From assembly GCA_950068635.1 (NCBI GenBank), contig CATMIM010000023.1:1-9319 (forward strand): 9,319 nucleotides of DNA, read 5' to 3'. Made by a program: the position numbers and the translations under genes. The notes under the pieces are model-generated. The model made no database searches and was not told where the DNA came from. It saw only the letters and a list, made by a program, of their open reading frames with translations. Positions 1 to 5,835 of the stretch are shown piece by piece (position 1 is the first letter of the stretch; each line of letters starts with the position of its first letter). The DNA is from an uncultured Candidatus Poseidoniales archaeon (GTDB lineage Archaea > Thermoplasmatota > Poseidoniia > Poseidoniales > Thalassarchaeaceae).

Positions 1-389
1 ATGGCAGCCACGAACTCCTCTTCCACTCGCCAGCCACCCGCTTTTTCTACAGGCACCTCCACCTCCTCGAACTCCCCACCCGCGGTCCACCAGGAGGCGG
101 CCGACTGGTACGTGACGGACCTCGCCCGGCCGTGGGCGGACCGCCGGTGGCTGGCCCGCCCGTGGATGAGCCGGAACCGGAGCTCAAGCCGACTGCGATC
201 ATCCAGCCTGTTCGCCGCCCGGTCCTTAAGCCTCGAGTGGATGACGATGAGGATGACGAGTCAGGGGAGGCAGTGCTGCGCCCGACGACCCGTCGGGTAC
301 TCCAACCGACCTCCGAGAGGGCCACGCTGACACCCAAGAGAGTGCTCGAACCGGTCGAAGAAGAGGGAACCGACGAGGACTCCGACTGA
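1..389 (+). CDS. C-terminal end of an unrecognised protein with a proline-rich, acidic tail (5' end outside window)
   Basis: Reading frame 3 is open from the first bases to the TGA at 387-389 and encodes about 128 residues. Almost every codon ends in C or G, as expected of a real gene in this genome; the competing ATG-led frame at position 1 lacks that pattern and gives a Ser/Arg-rich shadow. The first 25 residues (with FHSPATRFFYRHLHLLELP) look like the end of a folded domain. The rest is low complexity: Gly/Pro-rich, then short hydrophobic-x-Pro units (IIQP, VLKP, VLRP, VLQP, VLEP) between Arg/Lys pairs and acidic runs such as DDDEDDE, ending in EEEGTDEDSD. The tail is probably disordered and may be a docking or linker segment. 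I do not recognise the family, and the missing N-terminal part would decide it. It is followed by 81 nt of spacer and then the secreted calcium-repeat gene in the same direction. Confidence 0.75.
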   Translation, partial: GSHELLFHSPATRFFYRHLHLLELPTRGPPGGGRLVRDGPRPAVGGPPVAGPPVDEPEPELKPTAIIQPVRRPVLKPRVDDDEDDESGEAVLRPTTRRVLQPTSERATLTPKRVLEPVEEEGTDEDSD

Positions 390-442
390 CGACTCAACAG
401 GATTCTCGCCTGTGGAAGTCCGGAACGAGCGAGCGGGGCATT

Positions 443-450
443 CATACCGT
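443..450 (+). promoter_or_regulatory. Weak TATA-like element before the calcium-repeat protein gene
   Basis: The bases CATACCGT, within TTCATACC, lie about 25-28 nt before the ATG at 471. That is where an archaeal TATA box would sit for a leaderless transcript starting at the ATG. No Shine-Dalgarno sequence precedes this ATG, which fits a leaderless message. The match to a TATA consensus is poor, so this is a suggestion only. Confidence 0.2.
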
Positions 451-470
451 CTGCAGATGTCAGCATCCCC

Positions 471-2927
471 ATGCGCAGAGCCGTGGTGCTGACCACTTTC
501 CTGCTGCTTGCACTGGCCTTGCCCGCCGCGTACGCCCCGACAGCCTCTGCCACCAACCTGGCCAACGCTGGATACATCGCCAACTTCGAAGGAAACGTCG
601 TCGGATGGTGGCATACCAACAGCGGCGAGACGATAGTCGTCAATGAATCAGGGGAAATCAGCGCCTTCTACTGGTCAGGCAACCAGGTCACCAACACCTG
701 GAGCGACACCATGGTCAACGTGACCGTGAACTGCGGCGCCTACGACGCAGCCCAGAATCGGCTGGCCTTGTGCACCAACACCGGAGTCCAAGTCTACTCC
801 TCTGACCTCCAGACACACCTCTACACGATTTCGACCACGGAACCGGTGGACGCTGTCTCTTGGGATGGCGATGGTGATCTATGGGTGGGACTGCGTACCG
901 CTCGTAGGGCGATGGAATACACCGACATCACGTTCACTGGATCTCAGACGGCCCCCCACGCCGTCGGCCTCTCCGCAGTGCTCGGAATGCCAAACGGCTC
1001 TGTGGTGACCGCCGGACGCGACCTGGTGGTCCGCGTGCATGACGAGTGGGGCGTGCCATATGAGAACCAGACGCTGATGGACATCGGCTCGGCGGCCTCT
1101 GGACTGTACCTGCTCGACAACGGGAGCACGATGCTGGTCGCCTGCGAGGGTGGTCAGTTCGTCACCTACACCCTCAACGGCACACTCTGGGAGTTCGAGG
1201 ATGACGTCACCCTGAGCCCCGGGGGAATCATCCGTACGGTAGTCGACATGGGTGATGGACGACTGGCCATAGGAACCCACAACGGACACCTGCACCTGCA
1301 CAACTCTTCCGACCGCGCCAGCGAACTCGCGCGCTTCTCCAACCTCGGAAGCGTGGTCGGGGTACAGAAGGGTGAGGGGTCATCCTTCCGCGTGCTGACG
1401 GCGGGCATCAGCATGTCTGACGTGGTGCTGTTCGATCTCGACAGCGACGGTGACGGCCATGTCGACACGGTTGATGACTTCCCTAACGATGCAACTCAGT
1501 ACTCCGATTCTGACGGTGATGGCTATGGTGACGACCCGCAGGGAAACAACTCAGACGTATATCCCTTCGACGCCACACAGTGGTCCGACCGTGATGGTGA
1601 TGGCTACGGTGACAACGTGGATGGTACCAACGGGGACGAGTTCCCCGACAACCCTGATCAGCACGTGGACACGGACGGGGATGGCTACGGGGACAACTCG
1701 CTCGGTCATGATGGAGACAGATATCCCAACGATTCGACGCAGTGGAGGGACAGCGATGGCGATGGCTACGGTGACGAGCAGGGAGGCAATTCTCCCGACG
1801 GTTGTCCCTCTCTGGCAGGTAATTCATACGCTGACCGGGTCGGGTGCCCGGATTCCGATGGCGACGGCTTCAGCAATCCCCTCGAGGGCGACCCGACCTG
1901 CTCCGTGTCCAATCCGGATGGGGCTGATGCGTTCAAACTGGAACCCACCCAGTGGTGCGACAACGATGAGGACGGCTATGGAGACAACGCCACCGGCGAC
2001 AAACCGGACTTCTGTCCCAGCGAATGGGGCAACAGCACTCGAGCGGTGGTCTACGATTCGGCGTTGCAGAAGTACGGCACGGTGCAGCGCTACGGATGCC
2101 CCGACAACGACGGTGACGGATACGAGGACAGCAGCGAGAGTCGTGAGCCTACCGACTTGACCACCAACAAGAGCGAGTGGGTCGACAGCGACAGGGATGG
2201 TTGGGGGGACAATGCTGACTGGGACGACTTCGACCCGACCGTGCGCACACAGATGGAGTACTGTCTGAAGCACCCGACGGAGTACTTCGCCTGCGACGGA
2301 CTCGACCTGCCGGAAAACAACTCGGCCGATGAATCACAACCTGAGGGGGAGACCGGTGCCTCGTGGGAGCAGAGGGCCTTGGAGTTCGCGAAAGTCGGGG
2401 GTTCGATCGGTGCCGTGGCCATCGCCATCATCCTGATCGTCTGGGGTCTCGTCTCAGCGGTGCGCACCGCTGCGTCCAAGCGGCGCCCGGACGCACAGTA
2501 CGACCATCAGGACGCCACCAAGGAACTCGAGGCTTCAGAGGAAGGAAGTGGGTTCGAGACGCGTGGGGGCATCATAGAGGACAAGGCGTGGGATGACGAA
2601 CCGCTCGGCAGTGGAATCTCACAGGATGTACCATCTGCCGCGCCCACCGCGGACGCATTCAAGGACGAGGAAGATGAGGACGAGCCGGATACCTCCCCGC
2701 CGAGTGAGTCCGTCGCAGAGGAATCGGAGCCCGATCCTGAGTTCGATTGGGACCCCGAGCCGACTCCCGAGCCGTCCTCAGCAACAGAACAGGAGCCTGG
2801 GGAAGCGATGACCGAACTCCCAGCCGGCGCGCCGGAACTTCCCGAGGGAGGGCTGCCATCAGGATGGACGATGGAGCAGTGGGCGTACTATGGACACCAG
2901 TGGTTGTCGTCCCAGGACGAGCAGTAG
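471..2927 (+). CDS. Secreted, membrane-anchored protein: propeller-like region, nine thrombospondin type-3-like calcium repeats, acidic cytoplasmic tail
   Basis: This 818-residue protein starts with a clear signal peptide (two Arg, a Leu/Ala core, likely cleavage after PTASA near residue 27), which supports the ATG at 471. Residues about 30-320 contain repeated beta-strand units (VDAVSWDGDGDLWVG, DMGDGRLAIGTHNGHLHLH) like blades of a WD40/PQQ-type propeller, with many N-x-S/T sites. Residues about 324-590 hold nine DxDGDG-type calcium loops with DATQW and Cys-Pro linkers (DGCPSLAG...GCPDSDGDG), a thrombospondin type-3-like pattern. A hydrophobic helix at about 642-665 followed by RTAASKRR predicts that the repeats are outside and the last 150 residues are cytoplasmic. 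The tail is Glu/Asp/Pro/Ser-rich and ends in LPSGWTMEQWAYYGHQWL. A role as a surface adhesin, calcium-rigidified stalk or sensor is inference; no catalytic motif is visible. It converges on the small gene pair with a 56-nt gap. Confidence 0.92.
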   Translation: MRRAVVLTTFLLLALALPAAYAPTASATNLANAGYIANFEGNVVGWWHTNSGETIVVNESGEISAFYWSGNQVTNTWSDTMVNVTVNCGAYDAAQNRLALCTNTGVQVYSSDLQTHLYTISTTEPVDAVSWDGDGDLWVGLRTARRAMEYTDITFTGSQTAPHAVGLSAVLGMPNGSVVTAGRDLVVRVHDEWGVPYENQTLMDIGSAASGLYLLDNGSTMLVACEGGQFVTYTLNGTLWEFEDDVTLSPGGIIRTVVDMGDGRLAIGTHNGHLHLHNSSDRASELARFSNLGSVVGVQKGEGSSFRVLTAGISMSDVVLFDLDSDGDGHVDTVDDFPNDATQYSDSDGDGYGDDPQGNNSDVYPFDATQWSDRDGDGYGDNVDGTNGDEFPDNPDQHVDTDGDGYGDNSLGHDGDRYPNDSTQWRDSDGDGYGDEQGGNSPDGCPSLAGNSYADRVGCPDSDGDGFSNPLEGDPTCSVSNPDGADAFKLEPTQWCDNDEDGYGDNATGDKPDFCPSEWGNSTRAVVYDSALQKYGTVQRYGCPDNDGDGYEDSSESREPTDLTTNKSEWVDSDRDGWGDNADWDDFDPTVRTQMEYCLKHPTEYFACDGLDLPENNSADESQPEGETGASWEQRALEFAKVGGSIGAVAIAIILIVWGLVSAVRTAASKRRPDAQYDHQDATKELEASEEGSGFETRGGIIEDKAWDDEPLGSGISQDVPSAAPTADAFKDEEDEDEPDTSPPSESVAEESEPDPEFDWDPEPTPEPSSATEQEPGEAMTELPAGAPELPEGGLPSGWTMEQWAYYGHQWLSSQDEQ
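1440..2220 (+). repeat. In-gene array of nine DxDGDG calcium-loop repeats
   Basis: Nine units with the cores DSDGDGHVD, DSDGDGYGD, DRDGDGYGD, DTDGDGYGD, DSDGDGYGD, DSDGDGFSN, DNDEDGYGD, DNDGDGYED and DSDRDGWGD are spaced mostly 20-40 residues apart. Units 2-5 are nearly identical at DNA level around GATGGTGATGGCTACGGTGA, while later units are diverged and carry Cys pairs. The central glycine-aspartate loops match calcium-binding thrombospondin type-3 / EF-hand-like loops. The similarity of the early units suggests recent internal duplication or gene conversion. Confidence 0.9.
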
Positions 2928-2983
2928 CAGGTCAGCCGAACAGACGCATGACGGTGATCATCTCGCGGCGTCGTGTCGTAGCC

Positions 2984-3235
2984 TCAGTGGAACACCACGG
3001 GCAGCCGGGCGCGGAGCTCACCGAGTTCTGCGCCGCTGATGCCACCGCCGTCATCTCCCGACAGGCCGGTGGCCAGCATCCAGAGCAGTGTGTTCCACGT
3101 GCCGCTGGTCGCGTGCAGCTCGATCTGGTTGCACGCAGCCAGCTGGAGCAGGGTACTCTCATCGCTGTCACCATCGAACAGGCCGGTGACCAGCGTCTTC
3201 GCTTCGACCCAGTATGCGGGAGCCTGACCCTTCAT
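2984..3235 (-). CDS. Small protein resembling a truncated, catalytically degenerate PIN domain, partner of the RHH gene
   Basis: This is an 83-residue protein. The GTG at 3244 and ATG at 3241 are in frame, but GAGGAG at 3244-3249 sits 8 nt before the ATG at 3235, so that start is preferred; the upstream starts would overlap the preceding gene's TGA. Residues 10-20 (VEAKTLVTGLF) align by eye with the PIN-domain opening (LDTNVLVSGLL), and residues 29-54 follow the PIN pattern of helix, IEL strand and second helix. The first catalytic Asp would be Glu11, the usual Asn is Lys13, and the second acidic position falls at Asn48/Thr49. PIN proteins are usually about 120-140 residues, and the C-terminal acidic residues are absent here. 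Coupling to a ribbon-helix-helix gene is the usual VapBC layout. The gene is well supported; the PIN assignment is inference and may be wrong. Confidence 0.6.
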   Translation of the reverse strand: MKGQAPAYWVEAKTLVTGLFDGDSDESTLLQLAACNQIELHATSGTWNTLLWMLATGLSGDDGGGISGAELGELRARLPVVFH

Positions 3236-3240
3236 GCGCA

Positions 3241-3483
3241 TCACTCCTCGTACGGAGAGAGGTCGAGTCGGGCGATCAGGCTGGCGACATCGATGTCGTC
3301 CAGTTCAGCTATTCGTGAGCGCAACCGATCTCCGTCCGCCTGGATGTGGTTCAGCCGGTGTGCCTTGAGCATGTGCAGCAGCAGTTCGTCGACGCTGCCG
3401 TAATTGCCCAGCGCGCGCATCGAATTCAACTGCCTGCGCACCTCGAAACTCACGCTCACTGAAGTCATGTCTGGGGATCCCAT
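3241..3483 (-). CDS. Ribbon-helix-helix DNA-binding protein, antitoxin-like
   Basis: This 80-residue protein has an N-terminal strand TSVSVSFEV followed by helices RRQLNSMRAL and SVDELLLHMLKAH, the strand-helix-helix plan of dimeric RHH repressors (CopG/VapB class). The last 30 residues (RSRIAELDDIDVASLIARLDL) are acidic and amphipathic, as in antitoxin tails that bind a partner protein. The ATG at 3483 is preceded by GGTGA at 3488-3492 with 4 nt spacing, so it is preferred over the internal ATG at 3468. Its stop codon overlaps the possible starts of the next small gene, so the two are translationally coupled. By analogy it would repress its own promoter just upstream and bind the downstream protein. 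The RHH fold is likely; the antitoxin role is inferred from gene order. Confidence 0.72.
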   Translation of the reverse strand: MGSPDMTSVSVSFEVRRQLNSMRALGNYGSVDELLLHMLKAHRLNHIQADGDRLRSRIAELDDIDVASLIARLDLSPYEE

Positions 3484-3503
3484 CTGTTCACCAGAGGGGC
3501 GTT

Positions 3504-3529
3504 GTCACCCCGGGTTATAGAAGCGTGAC
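3504..3529 (-). promoter_or_regulatory. TATA box of the RHH gene pair, flanked by a GTCAC/GTGAC inverted repeat (possible operator)
   Basis: On the minus strand TTCTATAAC (3514-3522) is a reasonable archaeal TATA box 31-39 nt before the ATG at 3483, predicting a transcript start near 3490-3495. It lies inside a perfect inverted repeat, GTCAC at 3504-3508 and GTGAC at 3525-3529. RHH antitoxins commonly bind such palindromes over their own promoter. The arms are only 5 bp long, so chance is possible. Confidence 0.4.
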
Positions 3530-3561
3530 GGTCTAATCTGACCTCAACCGCTCGCTTCCAC

Positions 3562-3595
3562 GCGATATCTGCTCTATTCAGGCTATAGATACCGC
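3562..3595. repeat. Imperfect inverted repeat in the AT-richer gap between the RHH pair and parA
   Basis: GCGATATC (3562-3569) and GATACCGC (3588-3595) are inverted copies with one mismatch and an 18-nt spacer that contains CTATAG. It could be a second operator upstream of the small gene pair or part of the parA 3' end. Nothing else is visible in this 126-nt gap apart from the promoter nearer the RHH gene. Confidence 0.25.
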
Positions 3596-3609
3596 TGATC
3601 GAGCCGACT

Positions 3610-4569
3610 TCAGTCGCCTGCGCTTATCTTGCTCAACTGCAGCCTGCTCTTCTCTGTGATGCCATATTTTTCCCGTATCTTCAGCACACGGCGATGGACC
3701 TCGCGCCCCAGAGACCAGTAGGCTAGGCTTCCCTTGTTGCGTCGCGTCGGGTTGTCCAGCAGGGTGACCGGTGCGCCATCGCGAGGGGCTTCAGCCACAC
3801 GTGTGCTGCGCGGCACCATGGTATGGAACACCTGATCCTCGAAGTACTTGCGTACTTCATCGGCGACGAACTTGCTCAATCCAGTCCTTGCATCATACAT
3901 GGTGAGGGCGATACCGAACAACTTCAGATTGGGATTGATGCGGCGTTGGACCAGTTTGATCGAGTTCATCAGGCTGCTCATGCCTTCAAGCGCGTAGAAC
4001 TCGGTCTGCACCGGGATCAGGATCCAGTTGGCCGCCGCCAGCGCGTTGATCGTCAGCAGCCCGAGGCTCGGCGGCGTGTCGATGATGATGTAGTCGAACT
4101 CTTCAACGGCACCAGCCAGCCCCTCTTTCAAGCGTGTCTCGCGGCCGATTCTAGTAGCCAGTTCGATCTCAGCCCCGGACAACTGGATGTTGGACGGCAG
4201 CAGCCAGAGGTTGTTCACCTTCAGTTTCTTCGGGAACTTCTTGTCTGGATACAGGCTGGTCCAGGTCGCCCTGATCTGGTCGGAGATGAACTCAGGATGA
4301 CAGAGGTACTCCTCGAGCACTGGCAGTTCCTCGCCCAGGTCATTCATCAGCAGGTCGTAGACCGTGCGATTGATCTTGCTCTTGTCGATGCCGAATGAGG
4401 TGGAGGCATTCCCCTGTGGGTCGAGGTCGACGAGCAGCACCTTGCGTGGTGGGATGCCCATCTTGGGGTTGCCCTCGGCGAGCACGGTGGCGAGGTTGAC
4501 CGCGGTGGTGGTCTTCGAGCATCCACCCTTCTGGTTGGTGCAGGCGATGACCATCTTGTAGGGGTCCAT
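3610..4569 (-). CDS. parA: ParA/Soj-family (MinD superfamily) ATPase, orphan
   Basis: This 319-residue protein has the deviant Walker A motif KGGCSKTT (residues 14-21, with both the signature Lys14 and Lys19), Walker A' VDLDPQGNAS (48-55) and Walker B IIIDTPP (161-167, Asp164). Such ATPases dimerise on ATP, bind DNA or membranes and position chromosomes, plasmids or protein complexes. It is longer than a typical Soj (about 250-260): it has an insertion near residues 31-42 (EGNPKMGIPPR), another near 88-118 with FISDQIRATW and a Lys-rich stretch, and a C-terminal extension. GAGGTC at 4575-4580, 5 nt before the ATG, supports the start at 4569. No ParB or centromere-like repeat is nearby, so the cargo is unknown. 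It lies 98 nt downstream of moxR on the same strand and may share its transcript. The family call is secure; a partitioning role is inference. Confidence 0.92.
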   Translation of the reverse strand: MDPYKMVIACTNQKGGCSKTTTAVNLATVLAEGNPKMGIPPRKVLLVDLDPQGNASTSFGIDKSKINRTVYDLLMNDLGEELPVLEEYLCHPEFISDQIRATWTSLYPDKKFPKKLKVNNLWLLPSNIQLSGAEIELATRIGRETRLKEGLAGAVEEFDYIIIDTPPSLGLLTINALAAANWILIPVQTEFYALEGMSSLMNSIKLVQRRINPNLKLFGIALTMYDARTGLSKFVADEVRKYFEDQVFHTMVPRSTRVAEAPRDGAPVTLLDNPTRRNKGSLAYWSLGREVHRRVLKIREKYGITEKSRLQLSKISAGD

Positions 4570-4651
4570 ATGCTGACCTCACAACCGACGCTCGTCCGTC
4601 TCGCAACGTCCACGCCACTTGAACCTTCATCACTGTCGCGATGCACTGTTT

Positions 4652-4664
4652 GCCACCGGGTGGC
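4652..4664 (-). other. Short perfect hairpin just after the moxR stop
   Basis: GCCAC and GTGGC form a 5-bp stem with a 3-nt loop (GCCACCGGGTGGC on the plus strand), 3 nt past the moxR TGA. No T-run follows on the minus strand, so it is not a typical archaeal terminator. It could protect the moxR 3' end or mark a processing site between moxR and parA. I see no TATA box in the 98-nt gap. Confidence 0.3.
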
Positions 4665-4667
4665 TCA

Positions 4668-5678
4668 TCAGGCGGGTTGGATGACCGGCACGGGAACCTC
4701 GGAGAGGATCTTGCGGGTGATGTGCATGCCGGTGATGCCTCGAATCTTGGCTTCTGGCTTGAGCACGATCCTGTGGCTGATGATCTGCAGGGCGATTCCC
4801 TTGATGTCGTCGGGGATGACGTAGTCGCGACCGTCGATGGCCGCCGACGCCCTCGAGGACTTGAACAGGTTCTGGCTGCCACGCGGGCTGGAACCGCAGA
4901 TGATGCGGTGGTCCTCGCGGGTCCGCTGCACGACCTCGACGATGTACGAGAGGATGGCCGGGTCGACGTGCACCGTCTCGAGCGCCTTCTGCATGGCGAC
5001 GACCTTCTTCGGGGAGGTGATCTGGGCGACATCGTGGTCGTCCTTTCCTCGCAGCTTCCGGCGAGCGAGGATGGCCTTCTCCTCGGCGCGGTCAGGGTAG
5101 CCCATTGACATCTTCATCAGGAAGCGGTCCATCTGCGCCTCGGGCAGCGGGTACGTTCCCTCCTGCTCGATCGGGTTCTGCGTCGCCAGCACGACGAAAG
5201 GTGCGGGCAGCTTGTGGGTGATGCCCTCGATGGTGACCTGCTTCTCTTCCATCGCCTCGAGCAGAGCAGCCTGGGTCTTGGGCGGCGCACGGTTGATCTC
5301 GTCTGCGAGCAGGATGTTGGAGAACAGCGGACCGGGCCTGAGCTTGAACTCACCCGCTCGCTGGTCATACATGTAGGTCCCAGTGATGTCCGACGGGAGC
5401 AGGTCAGGAGTGAACTGCACCCGCTTGAACTTGCAGCCGAGCGCACGGGCGAAGGTGTTGGCGAGCAGCGTCTTGGCGAGACCGGGGAAGTCCTCCAGCA
5501 GCATGTTTCCATTGGACAGGACTCCGATGGTCACTCGGCGCAGGTTCTCGTTCTTGCCGATGATCACCTTGGCGACTTCGTTCATCAGGCCATTCGAGAT
5601 GGCGCTGACGGTGGCAATCAGGTCCCGCGTCCTGCTGTCACCACCGATGGCGGCCTGTGCCCCGTATCCTGCTGCCAT
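4668..5678 (-). CDS. moxR: MoxR-family AAA+ ATPase
   Basis: This 336-residue protein has the full MoxR core: Walker A DFPGLAKT (63-70), a QFTPDLLPSDITG segment (88-100), Walker B LLADEINR (123-130) followed by APPKTQAALLEAMEE, sensor 1 ATQNP (165-169), EGTYPLPEAQMDRF (173-186) with the likely arginine finger, and sensor 2 SPRGS (264-268). MoxR ATPases act as chaperone-like factors, usually with von Willebrand A-domain proteins, in metal loading, envelope or stress functions. The ATG at 5678 is preferred over the in-frame ATG at 5684 because GAGGG then sits 6 nt upstream. No DUF58, VWA or transglutaminase-like gene is adjacent; downstream is parA and upstream is infB, 157 nt away. The Walker A loop starts with Glu-Asp-Phe instead of the more common Glu-Gly/Asp-Val. 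I am sure of the family but not of the client. Confidence 0.93.
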   Translation of the reverse strand: MAAGYGAQAAIGGDSRTRDLIATVSAISNGLMNEVAKVIIGKNENLRRVTIGVLSNGNMLLEDFPGLAKTLLANTFARALGCKFKRVQFTPDLLPSDITGTYMYDQRAGEFKLRPGPLFSNILLADEINRAPPKTQAALLEAMEEKQVTIEGITHKLPAPFVVLATQNPIEQEGTYPLPEAQMDRFLMKMSMGYPDRAEEKAILARRKLRGKDDHDVAQITSPKKVVAMQKALETVHVDPAILSYIVEVVQRTREDHRIICGSSPRGSQNLFKSSRASAAIDGRDYVIPDDIKGIALQIISHRIVLKPEAKIRGITGMHITRKILSEVPVPVIQPA

Positions 5679-5797
5679 TAACATCCCTCTGGGTGCTGAA
5701 CGTAGCCTCCGACCCCTAGGATTCCTACTTCAACGTTGGGGGTTGGGCCTTCAAGTGCACTTCGTGCGTCCTCTCCCCTGAAACCACCTTACAGGAG

Positions 5798-5832
5798 AAA
5801 AGTCGGTAGCGAAGATGCACGCTCAATGCATC
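5798..5832 (-). terminator. Possible terminator of the translation cluster
   Basis: Four bases past the infB stop, GATGCA (5814-5819) and TGCATC (5827-5832) form a perfect 6-bp stem with a 7-nt loop. On the minus strand a TTTT run follows at 5798-5801, within ACTTTTCTCC. This is a plausible end for the ribosomal/infB transcript, though the distance from stem to T-run is long (12 nt). The rest of the gap up to moxR holds nothing I can name; no convincing TATA box for moxR is visible. Confidence 0.35.
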
Positions 5833-5835
5833 CCC

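Noticed and set aside
1..330. ATG-led frame at position 1 as a complete gene
   Set aside because: Composition is Ser/Arg-rich without the C/G third-position bias; frame 3 shows that bias and runs in from outside.
1450..2160. A 236-residue plus-strand frame inside the calcium-repeat gene
   Set aside because: It is a Met/Thr/Arg-rich shadow caused by the repeated GATGGTGATGGC DNA; the main frame has a signal peptide and calcium motifs.
2928..2983. Missing C-terminal half of the PIN-like gene lost by frameshift
   Set aside because: Only 56 nt remain before the convergent gene and no reading frame there encodes PIN-like acidic motifs; a simple recent frameshift does not restore a full domain.
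2747..3403. A 218-residue plus-strand frame across the convergent gap
   Set aside because: It overlaps three better-supported genes, has no recognisable domain, and is antisense to the small gene pair.
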